NCBI RefSeq assembly: GCF_009936045.1
Contig: NZ_QWEQ01000002.1
Location: forward strand, 186,001-250,000
From: Emergencia sp. 1XD21-10
Lineage (GTDB): Bacteria > Bacillota > Clostridia > Peptostreptococcales > Anaerovoracaceae
Direction of reading: 5' to 3'
Length of the DNA: 64,000 bases
Below the pieces are notes generated by a model. It did no database searches, was not told where the DNA came from, and worked only from the letters and a program-made list of their open reading frames with translations. Positions 52,251-60,883 of this stretch are shown here, in pieces; the first letter of the stretch is position 1; every line of letters starts with the position of its first letter. Made by a program: the position numbers and the translations under genes.

Positions 52251-52290
52251 AGAAATAAGCGGTCAAAAAAAGAAATAAGCGGTCAAAATA
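52251..52290. repeat. Two 20-bp tandem repeats upstream of the LytTR promoter
   Basis: AGAAATAAGCGGTCAAAAAA occurs twice in exact 20-bp steps. The core ATAAGCGGTC recurs as AAGTGGTC at 53077-53116. Direct repeats about two helical turns apart are the classic LytTR binding layout. Confidence 0.7.
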
Positions 52291-52333
52291 TAGTCTCCGT
52301 TACCTCATAATTTGTTTCTTCATCAACACTAAT

Positions 52334-52522
52334 TCAAATGAGATGAAAAAACACAGCAATACTTACAAGTAACATCGGTGTCCCCACAATAAACCAAAAA
52401 TAATCAACATACTTTCCGAACCTACTGCCCCAGCTCTTTGTTTTATACCTATAAATCATGCTGCTCAAAAGCATACACTGAGTAATCATACATAGTAATA
52501 ATGTAAAATTTATTTTCTCCAT
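52334..52522 (-). CDS. Small two-helix membrane protein of the LytTR module
   Basis: The 62-residue product has two hydrophobic helices (about 5-25 and 42-62) joined by a basic loop R-Y-K-T-K-S-W-G-S-R-F-G-K-Y-V-D-Y. ATG 52522 has only a weak, purine-rich site upstream. Its C-terminal half matches the frameshifted paralogue at 52674-52867. No family was recognised. It precedes the LytTR gene on the same strand. Confidence 0.6.
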   Translation of the reverse strand: MEKINFTLLLCMITQCMLLSSMIYRYKTKSWGSRFGKYVDYFWFIVGTPMLLVSIAVFFHLI

Positions 52523-52673
52523 CTGATTTCTTTTTTCTCTTCTCAAATTTTATATTTAATGCTGTAAAAAGCTAAACGCTCTGCCCTTTACAATTATGTT
52601 GCTTGCCTTCTACCCATCTTCACTATATCCGGTACAAATTAATTTAACAAGACATGTTACCTCGTGTTAACCG

Positions 52674-52867
52674 TTATATAAATATAGACTTCAAAAATCC
52701 CAGCATCGTAATTATAAAAAGAGGGATACCGATAAAAACGCCCAAATAATCCACATACTTTTGCAACGGTTCTTCCCAATATTTTCTATTATAACCACGC
52801 CAGGCACTCCGTACCAGCCAGAATTGTCACCCAGGCAAAGCAGTAATGTAATACTGATATCCGACAT
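52674..52867 (-). pseudogene. Frameshifted paralogue of the small membrane protein
   Basis: ATG 52867 with AGGAGAG upstream starts M-S-D-I-S-I-T-L-L-L-C, like the 52522 protein (N-F-T-L-L-L-C). Another frame then reads R-K-Y-W-E-E-P-L-Q-K-Y-V-D-Y-L-G-V-F-I-G-I-P-L-F to a stop at 52674, matching G-K-Y-V-D-Y-F-W-F-I-V-G-T-P-M-L. One or two small indels break the gene. Confidence 0.65.
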
Positions 52868-53056
52868 TATGTCTCTCCTGATTATTTTATTAAAGTTAAA
52901 AGAAGTGAAGATTTAAAAATACTTTTGGAAATTGTCTTCAAAATTCATTTTTCTTTGGATAGTGGAAGATATCAGATGTCGAACCTCTGATATCTCCCGA
53001 TGCAATATGATTAAGAGTCTAATCCCTCCCCCTTGACTAAAGCCTACCATTTTCGC
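52868..53056. other. Leader region of the small membrane protein genes
   Basis: No gene seen. It contains a perfect 10-bp inverted repeat, AGATATCAGA / TCTGATATCT (52967-52995), with no T-tract. It would lie in the untranslated leader of the minus-strand transcript and may be a cis-acting element. Confidence 0.35.
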
Positions 53057-53062
53057 TGTCAA
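53057..53062 (-). promoter_or_regulatory. -35 element of the small membrane protein operon
   Basis: TTGACA on the minus strand; a weak -10 (TAGTCA) would follow after 17 bp. Two 20-bp repeats lie 15 bp upstream. Confidence 0.4.
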
Positions 53063-53076
53063 AATACAATAACTTT

Positions 53077-53116
53077 CGGAAAACTGGTCATTTTTTCGGA
53101 TAAGTGGTCGTTTTTT
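53077..53116. repeat. Two 20-bp tandem repeats, second LytTR-like site
   Basis: CGGAAAACTGGTCATTTTTT is followed directly by CGGATAAGTGGTCGTTTTTT, a 20-bp period with four mismatches. The TAAGTGGTC core matches TAAGCGGTC at 52256-52264 and 52276-52284 in the same orientation. Confidence 0.65.
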
Positions 53117-53193
53117 ACATATAATTACAGTAATGTATGTGAATTTTATTTAATTTTTCCATTTATAAAGTTTTCTTAACGGAAAAAACTATG

Positions 53194-53233
53194 AAAAAGG
53201 ACTTTACATGAAATCCATGCAAAGTCCTTTTAT
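53194..53233 (-). terminator. Terminator of ileS
   Basis: AAAAGGACTTT / AAAGTCCTTTT stem with a 15-nt loop followed by TTTTTCAT on the minus strand. Confidence 0.75.
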
Positions 53234-53244
53234 CTCATATTTGA

Positions 53245-56200
53245 TTATACTCTTTCCACTCCGATACCGGTCTTATGTCCGTTAAGGTCATAAGTTTCCA
53301 GTCCGGAAGCCTCTTCAATGGAAGTTGCCAGAGTTTCCTTCTTGATATAGTCGCCGAAAGTATCCACTGCAGCTTTCACATCTGCGTCTGCTTCCACGAA
53401 AATCTTGATGTTATCCATCATCTCGTAGTCGTTTGCTTTACGCATCTGCTGTACCTTGGAAACCAGCTCTCTTGCAAGACCTTCCGCAGCAAGCTCAGGT
53501 GTCACGGTCGTGTCAAGAATGGTGAACACGTTGTTTTCCATAGCTACCGCAAAACCTTCTTTAGCATTGATGCGGACATCTACGAAGTCCTTCTTTATTT
53601 CAACTTCTTCACCGTCTAAGTTCAGCGTCATAGCGCCTGCTTCCAGACGAGCTACCACATCAGCAGCGTTTTCCTTTGCAAGAGCCGCGCCAAAGGCTTT
53701 GATATTCTTACCTAGAACCGGTCCTGCCACCTTGAAGTTCGGCTTTAAGGAGAAGTTCATATACTGGTCAAGCTCCTCTGCAAAGACAACTTCCTTGACA
53801 TTGAGTTCTTCCATAATCAGCGGCGTCAAGTCCTCGATTACCGCCTGATACTTACCATCTACCAGAATTTCAGAAAGCGGCTGTCTTACCTTGATTCTTT
53901 CCTTTTCTCTGGTTCCTCTGCCCAGAGTAACTAAGGTTCTGACAAGATCCATTCTCTCCTCTACCTTTTTGTCGATGAGGCTTTCGTCTGCCTTCGGGAA
54001 GTATGCCACATGAACAGTTTCCTCACCGGTCAGATTGGTATAGATTTCGTCAGACAGGAACGGTGCAATCGGTGCAATTAGCTTAGCTGTGCCTACCAGC
54101 ACTTCGTAAGTAGTCGCATATACGCTCTTCTTGTCTTCAGTCATTTCCTCCGCATAGAATCTTCTTCTTGCGCGTCTGATGTACCAGTTGGACAAGTCCT
54201 CAGCAACAAAGTCTGTAATTGCACGAACAGTCTTCATATGGTCGTAGCTGTCCATATATTCTGTTACATCTTTTACCAGCTGATTATATTTGGAAAGAAT
54301 CCATCTGTCCAGTTCAGGTCTCTTGTCATAATCTACTGTCAATGCCGCAGCATCCACATCGTCCTGATTGGAATACAGTACGAAGAAGTTATATACGTTC
54401 TTCAAAGTGCCAAAGAACTTGCTCACGACATCGATGAGTCCATCCTCGTCAAACTTGGTCGGTGTCCACGCCGGTGATACAGAAAGCAGATACCATCTGG
54501 TCGCATCTGCACCGTATTTGTCGAAGAGCTCAAACGGAGAAACGGTGTTTCCTCTGGACTTGCTCATCTTCTTTCCTTCTTTATCCAAAATCAGGTCGTT
54601 TACCAGTACATTTCTATACGGCGCCTTGCCCATGATAAAGGTGGAAATTGCCATCAGGGAATAGAACCATCCTCTGGTCTGGTCGATACCCTCGCAGATG
54701 AAGTCCGCCGGGAATAGCTTTTCCTCAAATATTTCTTTGTTTTCAAACGGATAGTGCCACTGTGCAAACGGCATAGCGCCGGAATCGAACCAGCAGTCCA
54801 TAACCTCCGGAACTCTGCTCATCGGCTTGCCACAGTGCGGGCACGTGATGTGCACGTCATCCACATACGGTCTGTGCAACTCTATGGAAGTATCGATATC
54901 CTCGATAGCTTTTTCTACCAGCTCTTCACGGCTTCCGATACATTCCAGATGACCGCATTCACATCTCCAGATCGGAATCGGTGTTCCCCAGTATCTGGAA
55001 CGGGAAATTGCCCAGTCCTTTACATCTGCCAGCCAGTTGCCAAAACGCTTCTCGCCGACAAATTCAGGGAACCAGTTTACAGTGTTGTTATTAGCAACAA
55101 GCTGATCCTTCAGCTTGCTCATTTGGATATACCAGCTTGGTTTTGCATAGTAAACAAGCGGTGTACCGCAGCGCCAGCAGTGCGGATAGTTGTGCGCCAG
55201 CTTTTCCTTGGAGAAAATTTTGTTCTCTCCTGCCAGATACTTGATGATATCCACATCAAGACCTTCTTCCATAACAAAGCGTCCCGCCCATGGCGTTTCT
55301 GTATAGCAGCCTCGTTCGTCTACAGGCTGCAGCATTGGCAGGTTGTATTTGCGTCCGCACTGATAGTCGTCTTCACCAAATGCTGGTGCAGTATGCACGA
55401 TACCTGTACCATCTTCTACGGAAACGTAATCCATGCAGGTTAGGAAGAATGCTTTCTTGCCGCCTTCCGGCTTTACAAATGGCATCAGCTGTTCGTATTC
55501 GATGTATTCCAGGTCAGCGCCCTTCATTTCTTCCAAAATTTCGTATTTGCCTTCGCCCAGCACTTTGTTCGCAAGCGCCTTCGCAACATAGAAGATATTG
55601 CCCTCTTCATCGCCCTCTGTCATCTTTGCTTTGATATAGTCGATGTCAGGACCTACGGTCAGAACAGTATTGGAAGCCAGTGTCCAAGGGGTTGTGGTCC
55701 ATGCCAGAAAATATTCGTTTTCGGCATCTTTACGCTTGAACTTGCAGACCAGCGTGTTGACCTTGACTTCTTTATAGCCTTGCGCTACTTCGTGGGAAGC
55801 AAGACCGGTTCCGCATCTCGGGCAGTACGGCAGAATCTTGTGACCTTCGTAAATCAGTCCTGCCTTGAAAAACTCTTTCAGAATCCACCAGCCGGATTCG
55901 ATATAGTTATTGTCTAAAGTGATATACGGATTGTCTAAATCTACCAGATAACCCATTCTCTCTGTCATCTCTCTCCACATGTCTGTGTAAGTGAAAACAG
56001 ATTCTTTACACTTCTGGTTAAATTCCTTGATACCATATTTTTCGATGTCCTGTTTGCCGCTCATGCCCAGCTGCTTTTCGACTTCGATTTCTACCGGCAG
56101 ACCGTGGGTATCCCAGCCTGCTTTTCTGTTGACCTGATAGCCTTGCATAGTCTTATAACGGCAGATAGAATCCTTCAAAGTTCTTGCCATCACATGGTGA

Positions 56201-56364
56201 ATGCCCGGCTTTCCATTTGCAGTCGGAGGACCTTCAAAGAATACGAACTTCTCGCCGTCTTCTCTGGCGCTGACACACTTGTGCAGCAGATCTTCTTTCT
56301 TCCATTTCTCGACCTGTTCGTTCTGTACCTGTGCTACAGGCTTATCCGATAATTTCTTGAACAT
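53245..56364 (-). CDS. ileS: Isoleucine-tRNA ligase, type 2 with GXHH motif
   Basis: The 1039-residue enzyme charges tRNA-Ile. Its length and the sequences P-P-T-A-N-G-K-P and W-D-T-H-G-L-P-V-E fit the type 2 (eukaryote-like) IleRS. The class I HIGH motif reads G54-I-H-H57, i.e. GXHH, a variant reported in some bacterial IleRS2 that goes with very strong mupirocin resistance. K-K-M-S-K-S is intact. The editing domain contains T-T-P-W-T-L-A-S-N and D-G-T-G-I-V-H-T-A-P-A-F-G. It is controlled by the isoleucine T-box upstream. Confidence 0.96.
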   Translation of the reverse strand: MFKKLSDKPVAQVQNEQVEKWKKEDLLHKCVSAREDGEKFVFFEGPPTANGKPGIHHVMARTLKDSICRYKTMQGYQVNRKAGWDTHGLPVEIEVEKQLGMSGKQDIEKYGIKEFNQKCKESVFTYTDMWREMTERMGYLVDLDNPYITLDNNYIESGWWILKEFFKAGLIYEGHKILPYCPRCGTGLASHEVAQGYKEVKVNTLVCKFKRKDAENEYFLAWTTTPWTLASNTVLTVGPDIDYIKAKMTEGDEEGNIFYVAKALANKVLGEGKYEILEEMKGADLEYIEYEQLMPFVKPEGGKKAFFLTCMDYVSVEDGTGIVHTAPAFGEDDYQCGRKYNLPMLQPVDERGCYTETPWAGRFVMEEGLDVDIIKYLAGENKIFSKEKLAHNYPHCWRCGTPLVYYAKPSWYIQMSKLKDQLVANNNTVNWFPEFVGEKRFGNWLADVKDWAISRSRYWGTPIPIWRCECGHLECIGSREELVEKAIEDIDTSIELHRPYVDDVHITCPHCGKPMSRVPEVMDCWFDSGAMPFAQWHYPFENKEIFEEKLFPADFICEGIDQTRGWFYSLMAISTFIMGKAPYRNVLVNDLILDKEGKKMSKSRGNTVSPFELFDKYGADATRWYLLSVSPAWTPTKFDEDGLIDVVSKFFGTLKNVYNFFVLYSNQDDVDAAALTVDYDKRPELDRWILSKYNQLVKDVTEYMDSYDHMKTVRAITDFVAEDLSNWYIRRARRRFYAEEMTEDKKSVYATTYEVLVGTAKLIAPIAPFLSDEIYTNLTGEETVHVAYFPKADESLIDKKVEERMDLVRTLVTLGRGTREKERIKVRQPLSEILVDGKYQAVIEDLTPLIMEELNVKEVVFAEELDQYMNFSLKPNFKVAGPVLGKNIKAFGAALAKENAADVVARLEAGAMTLNLDGEEVEIKKDFVDVRINAKEGFAVAMENNVFTILDTTVTPELAAEGLARELVSKVQQMRKANDYEMMDNIKIFVEADADVKAAVDTFGDYIKKETLATSIEEASGLETYDLNGHKTGIGVERV

Positions 56365-56412
56365 GTATCTCTACTTCCTTTCTGTTTTTTCGAGTTCGGG
56401 GTATTCTACAAT

Positions 56413-56672
56413 AAAAAAATCCCCAACCGAAAATATGATTTCCGATTAGGGACGATTCAATTCTAAACCGCGGTACCACCCTAATTGCTAAACCTCGGAC
56501 GCTTGCATAAATCCATATGCGCCTTAAGGCTGCCTCTCATTAGTGCGCAGGCTCCGGAGTGATATTCGCAAAATCGCAGCTTCACCGATCATCTCTCAGC
56601 AAACGATGACCTCTCTGTAAGGGTATTACGCCGGGCTACTGGTTCCTTCAACGCCTGATATAAAGTTTTACT
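56413..56672 (-). ncRNA. T-box leader, isoleucine-specific
   Basis: On the minus strand, the T-box motif AGGGTGGTACCGCGG (56482-56468) is canonical. The terminator is CCCTAATCGGAAA / TTTTCGGTTGGGG with a T-run (56451-56413). The specifier loop GCGAATATCACT contains ATC (56563-56561), an isoleucine codon, in agreement with ileS downstream. Confidence 0.93.
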
Positions 56673-56684
56673 TACGTACCCAAT

Positions 56685-56713
56685 ATTTTAGCATTGTTTC
56701 GGCTTGTTTGCAA
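56685..56713 (-). promoter_or_regulatory. Sigma-A promoter of the ileS transcript
   Basis: On the minus strand TTGCAA (56713-56708), 17 bp, TAAAAT (56690-56685), just ahead of the T-box leader. Confidence 0.6.
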
Positions 56714-57087
56714 GCAAAATCTTTGCTGACATTTCGTATTTCACTTTACAGAAAAAAGCAAAATTCGATTAAAAAAATGCAAAGTTCAATCTTTTGATAT
56801 TACTACAAACTAAATTTTCTTATCTTTAAGCAGAAATTTGCGCAAAAACTAGCAGTATGCATGTACATATTTTTAAGATTCTACAAAAGATCCTCTATTT
56901 TTTCTTAGATACTAATCCGGGTTGCATTTATCACCCAACAGCACCTGCTGGTTTTCCTTTTTTTGATGTAATAAAGGGTAAAGTTCTGCAATGAAAAAAT
57001 TCATTTCGGCATTCAAACTGAAGTCAGCACTTATATGACAGCAAAAATTCCATTTTACATCTCTGCCCTTGACCGAATTGCTATATC
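56714..57087. other. Intergenic region without recognised gene
   Basis: About 370 bases, AT-rich. A small hairpin, AACAGCA-CC-TGCTGGTT, followed by TTCCTTTTTTT on the plus strand (about 56937-56967), could be an orphan terminator. No promoter or reading frame was convincing. Confidence 0.35.
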
Positions 57088-58227
57088 TCACCTCTTGCTA
57101 TGCAGCCCGAATGCAATATAAAGCACAACACCTATCACATTCATGCCACTAAACAGTGCATACACGCCAGTCGCGCCAAAGAAGTCCATTGCTACCCCTC
57201 CAAAGAAATTGCACAAAATCGTACCGCCATTGGAACTGACTGCATAAAAGGCTGCTACTGTCAGCGCAATGAGGCGAAAAGCCACTGTCTCCGATAGATA
57301 CTTAACGTATTCAGTCAGCAGAATCCCATTTACCATGCCTTGCAAGAAAAAAGTAGCTAGCAGAAATATATCAGAAGGTCCCAGTGCATAAAGCCCAAAA
57401 CGCACTGCAGACAGCACCATAGCAAAGGCTATGGTTTTCTCTCTTGAAAATTTTGCGCAAAGCTTTGGCGCCAGCGCCATAAACGGCGCCTCACTTCCTA
57501 CCATGAGAAGAAAAGCAGTTCCTACGCCTGCTACGCTGCCGCCGCCTTCTGTAAAAAGAAAGCTAAAATAAGTATTGTTTGCCACATTAGTGCCCATGAC
57601 GAAAATGCCACAAAGAATCAGCTGCAGCGCCCGCTTTTCCTTCAGAAGTTCCTTATAACGGATTCTTTTTCCATTACAGGCAGCGCTTGCAGCAGCGTCC
57701 TCATCACGCTGCACAGTCATAATGGTAAATGCCGCCAGTCCAAAAGCGACCGCATTGAGATAAAAAATATTTTCAAGGCCCCATGTTCCTCCGATTTTAC
57801 CCCCTGCAAAAACTGCTGCTGCGTACCCAGCAGCGCCACATAGCCGAATCGCCGAAAAATGCACCTGATCCTCTTCCAATACCAGCGCATCACACAGTCC
57901 CATGACCGGTCCCTGGAAAAAATATTCCAGACCATAGGTCGCAATAAAAATCAGAAATATCGTCACAAAAGAATTACAGACAGCCATTGCACCCGCTAAA
58001 AGGCATATCAGCGCAATTACTTTTCTTCCATCGCGGCTGTTGGCATATCGATTGCCCCAAAAAGTGGACGCAAAAACAGCAATTGCTGTTGCCATGGAAG
58101 TCACCGTGCCGATTTGCGTTCCGCTAAATCCAATGCTTGCCATATATTGCCCGATTAGTGGATTGATAACCCCCATAGCAGCATAGCCGAATGTATAAAA
58201 TAATTTAAATTTTGTCGTCTTGTTCAA
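57088..58227 (-). CDS. MFS transporter
   Basis: The 379-residue protein has twelve predicted membrane segments and the opening N-K-T-T-K-F-K-L-F-Y-T-F-G-Y-A-A-M-G of the MFS_1-like (LacY-type) subfamily, with an R-D-G-R-K loop between helices 2 and 3. Cargo is unknown. It is a single gene, divergent from the DUF421 gene. Confidence 0.82.
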   Translation of the reverse strand: MNKTTKFKLFYTFGYAAMGVINPLIGQYMASIGFSGTQIGTVTSMATAIAVFASTFWGNRYANSRDGRKVIALICLLAGAMAVCNSFVTIFLIFIATYGLEYFFQGPVMGLCDALVLEEDQVHFSAIRLCGAAGYAAAVFAGGKIGGTWGLENIFYLNAVAFGLAAFTIMTVQRDEDAAASAACNGKRIRYKELLKEKRALQLILCGIFVMGTNVANNTYFSFLFTEGGGSVAGVGTAFLLMVGSEAPFMALAPKLCAKFSREKTIAFAMVLSAVRFGLYALGPSDIFLLATFFLQGMVNGILLTEYVKYLSETVAFRLIALTVAAFYAVSSNGGTILCNFFGGVAMDFFGATGVYALFSGMNVIGVVLYIAFGLHSKR

Positions 58228-58326
58228 ACTATTTCTTCCTTTTTTTTTAAATTTATAGTATTAAGTAGTATAGCAAATCACGCCTCGGTACACAATAGCA
58301 ATATCAATTATTTGGAGGTGTATTTT

Positions 58327-58989
58327 TTGATTATCGTTTGTATTCGAACCTTTATTTTATACTTAGTCGTGCTTTTCACCCTGCGAGTCATGGGAAAATC
58401 CGAACTTTCAAAGATGTCGACCTTTCAGATGGTAGTTCTGTTTATGATCGCTGAACTTGCCTCTATTCCTATCGACGAGCCGTCATCTTCTCTGATCAAC
58501 GGCGCTATGGCAATCTTTACACTGCTTTTCCTGCAGGTACTGCTTTCTTATATTTCTATCAAAAACGAAAAATTTAAGAATTTCATCAACGGCAGACCCA
58601 GTGTCATTATTGACAAAGGCATGATTAATGTAAAAGAGATGCAAAGGCTTCGCATTACCGTCAACGATCTGTTTGAACAGCTCCGTCTGGGCAACTGCCC
58701 TTCTATTTCAGACGTAGAATATGCCGTTATGGAATCTAACGGAGAACTTTCTATTATCGCAAAGACAGATCAGGAAAAACTACCGCTGGTACTGATTAGC
58801 GACGGCATACTTTATGAAGAAAACATGGCAAAGACTGATACCGATTACAATACCCTGCTCTGCATGCTTCAGGCAAAAGGTATTACCGATATTAGCGAAG
58901 TCTTTGTCGCCTTCTATGATGGAAAGAGCATGTTTCATGTTTATCCTATGCCGCAACACAAACAAAATTTTTCTGGCGAGGTGTACTAA
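58327..58989 (+). CDS. DUF421 (YetF-like) membrane protein
   Basis: The 220-residue protein has three N-terminal membrane segments, the M-G-K-S-E-L-S-K-M-S-T-F-Q motif and a C-terminal YetF-like soluble domain (N-G-R-P-S-V-I-I-D-K-G). I place the start at TTG 58327, eight bases after GGAGGTG; a TTG at 58312 lies within or before that site. In spore formers YetF-like proteins are tied to germination and DNA-damage resistance. It is followed after one base by the DUF4363 gene, a known pairing. Confidence 0.85.
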   Translation: MIIVCIRTFILYLVVLFTLRVMGKSELSKMSTFQMVVLFMIAELASIPIDEPSSSLINGAMAIFTLLFLQVLLSYISIKNEKFKNFINGRPSVIIDKGMINVKEMQRLRITVNDLFEQLRLGNCPSISDVEYAVMESNGELSIIAKTDQEKLPLVLISDGILYEENMAKTDTDYNTLLCMLQAKGITDISEVFVAFYDGKSMFHVYPMPQHKQNFSGEVY

Positions 58990-58990
58990 A

Positions 58991-59374
58991 ATGAGAGCAC
59001 TAATCACTTCAATTATCTCTCTGGCGCTTTTAATCGGCTGCTGGGGAATCTTCTACCACTACTCCGATGAAAATCTGAATGGAATCATCACTGAATGCGA
59101 AGATGTAGTTATGGCAGCTATCCAAAACGAAAACTGGGATGAAGCCTATGATACCTTTAAAGAACAATACAAAATATGGCATGAATACCAGAACAAAGCG
59201 CTGTATTTTCTCGACACACAGCCCATCAACACCGCCGACGAAGAGTTTGCCAAAACGTTAATGTATATCAAGGCAAAAGATGTATCAAACAGCAGCGGCG
59301 AACTTCTGGCATTGACAGAGCAGCTTCGTGTACTTCACGAAAACGAAGGGCTTCATCTACGCAATATTCTATAA
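58991..59374 (+). CDS. DUF4363 family protein
   Basis: The 127-residue protein has one N-terminal membrane helix (about 4-22) and an extracytoplasmic helical part with a Y-H-Y-S-D-E-N-L-N-G start, fitting DUF4363. These proteins nearly always accompany DUF421 proteins and probably form a complex with them at the membrane. GAGGTG precedes the ATG, within the last codons of the DUF421 gene. Function is unknown. Confidence 0.82.
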   Translation: MRALITSIISLALLIGCWGIFYHYSDENLNGIITECEDVVMAAIQNENWDEAYDTFKEQYKIWHEYQNKALYFLDTQPINTADEEFAKTLMYIKAKDVSNSSGELLALTEQLRVLHENEGLHLRNIL

Positions 59375-59391
59375 TAAAATAGATGCACTGG

Positions 59392-59440
59392 AAAAGACAG
59401 GGCTTTTACAGCATACCCACCGCTGTTTCACCCTGTCTTT
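59392..59440. terminator. Hairpin between the DUF4363 and rqcP genes
   Basis: AAAGACAGGG / CCCTGTCTTT with an inner ACAGC/GCTGT pair. It overlaps the end of the convergent rqcP gene; the T-runs are short. Confidence 0.5.
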
Positions 59441-59684
59441 AGTCTTCTATGATTTCATACATATCCGCAGCATCCTCTTTGCGGCAGGATTCTGTCAGCT
59501 TCAGCACTTTTGCTGTAAGAGAGCTGTTGCCGAAAGAAATGTGAATCACATCTCCCTCCTTTACCTCTGCACCAGCTTTCACAACTTTGCCGTTCACGGA
59601 TACACGTTCCTGATCGCAAGCGTCTTTTGCCACAGTTCTGCGCTTAATCAAGCGAGAGTTCTTTAAAAATTTATCGATTCTCAT
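59439..59684 (-). CDS. rqcP: RqcP-like S4 RNA-binding protein
   Basis: The 81-residue protein is a single S4 domain: M-R-I-D-K-F-L-K-N-S-R-L-I-K-R-R-T-V-A and V-S-V-N-G-K-V-V-K-A-G. It matches RqcP (YabO), which helps the ribosome-quality-control system add C-terminal alanine tails. It lies just downstream of HU with a terminator between. Confidence 0.9.
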   Translation of the reverse strand: MRIDKFLKNSRLIKRRTVAKDACDQERVSVNGKVVKAGAEVKEGDVIHISFGNSSLTAKVLKLTESCRKEDAADMYEIIED

Positions 59685-59711
59685 GAGTTTCCCTCCTATC
59701 CCAGTTTAAAA

Positions 59712-59739
59712 AGAAAAAAGGACAACGCAGGGTTGTCCT
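59712..59739 (-). terminator. Terminator of the HU gene
   Basis: AGGACAAC / GTTGTCCT stem with a short loop, followed on the minus strand by TTTTTTCTTTTT. Confidence 0.75.
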
Positions 59740-59753
59740 CTGTAAATGCTCTA

Positions 59754-60032
59754 TTATTTGTTTACTGCGTCTTTCAGAGCCTTACCTGCTTTAAATACAG
59801 GAGCCTTGGAAGCAGCAATTTCGATTACTTCTTCCGGTTTTCTAGGATTTCTTCCCTGTCTAGCTTTTCTTTCTCTAGTCTCAAAAGTACCGAATCCGAT
59901 TAACTGTACTTTATCTCCCTTAACCATTGCCTCTTCTACGCTTGCGAGGAATGCGTTAATAGCAACTTCTGCATCCTTCTTGGTAAAATTTGTCTTTTCT
60001 GCTACTGCAGCAACGAGTTCAGCCTTATTCAT
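59754..60032 (-). CDS. hup: DNA-binding protein HU
   Basis: The 92-residue protein shows the HU signature [13 protein letters not shown]-x-G-R-N-P-R beta-arm and starts [11 protein letters not shown]. It is the nucleoid architectural protein. AAGGAGGA precedes the ATG. The mazG gene lies directly upstream on the same strand. Confidence 0.96.
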   Translation of the reverse strand: MNKAELVAAVAEKTNFTKKDAEVAINAFLASVEEAMVKGDKVQLIGFGTFETRERKARQGRNPRKPEEVIEIAASKAPVFKAGKALKDAVNK

Positions 60033-60071
60033 TCTAAAAATCCTCCTTAAAATTATAGATAAGCATTGAAC

Positions 60072-60881
60072 TTACTCTTTCTTTGCCTCTTGCCAAAGTC
60101 TGTCCATTTCTTCTAGGCTCAGATCTGCTAAATCCAATCCTCTCTTCCGTGCAATCCTCTCCATACAGTCAAAGCGCTTGATAAACTTAACGGTAGCCTG
60201 ATTCAGAGATTCCTCGGGATCGATATTTAAAAATCTGGAAGTATTGACCATCGAAAACAGCAAGTCCCCATATTCTTCAGCGATATGCGCATCATCGCAC
60301 TCTCTGTAAGCTTGTACCAATTCTGCAAGCTCTTCCTGAATTTTATCAAAGGGACCTTCTGCATCGGGCCAATCAAACCCAACTTTGGCAGCCTTGCACT
60401 GAACTTTGGAACTTCTAATCAAAGCAGGTAATGCCTTAGGCACTCTTACCAGCCGATCGGTATATCTAAGTTCCTCATGCTCTCGGCTCTTCATATTCTC
60501 CCATTTTTCAAGGGCTTTGTCAATAGTTTTTGCATCATCTTCTAAAAAAATGTGCGGATGTCTGCGAATCATCTTCTCACATTCCTCATTAATGACATCT
60601 TTCAAATCAAAATGTCCTTCGTTTTCTGATAAATTGCTATGAAAAACTACCTGCAGAAGTACGTCTCCCAGTTCTTCCCTTAGATTCTCCGTGTCCTTTT
60701 CTAAAATGGCATCTACGGCTTCATAAGCCTCTTCCAGCATACATTTGGTCAGCGTTTCGTGGGTCTGTTCCCTATCCCATGGACATTCTTTTCGCAAAAT
60801 CTTTACGATTTCTACAAGACGCAAAAGTGCGTCCGCCTCATTATCTTTTGTCAAATACAGTGCTTCATACTCTTTTTTCAT
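60072..60881 (-). CDS. mazG: Nucleoside triphosphate pyrophosphohydrolase MazG
   Basis: The 269-residue enzyme has two MazG domains; the first has C-P-W-D-R-E-Q-T-H and E-E-A-Y-E-A-V-D-A, the second G-F-D-W-P-D and E-E-Y-G-D-L-L-F. It hydrolyses (d)NTPs to monophosphates, housecleaning abnormal nucleotides and affecting (p)ppGpp-linked responses. It starts two bases after the spoVB stop; mazG-hup-rqcP follow spoVB as in other Clostridia. Confidence 0.93.
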   Translation of the reverse strand: MKKEYEALYLTKDNEADALLRLVEIVKILRKECPWDREQTHETLTKCMLEEAYEAVDAILEKDTENLREELGDVLLQVVFHSNLSENEGHFDLKDVINEECEKMIRRHPHIFLEDDAKTIDKALEKWENMKSREHEELRYTDRLVRVPKALPALIRSSKVQCKAAKVGFDWPDAEGPFDKIQEELAELVQAYRECDDAHIAEEYGDLLFSMVNTSRFLNIDPEESLNQATVKFIKRFDCMERIARKRGLDLADLSLEEMDRLWQEAKKE

Positions 60882-60883
60882 AA

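Noticed and set aside
54754-55443. 229-codon plus-strand frame
   Set aside because: Shadow of ileS, which is complete in the other strand.
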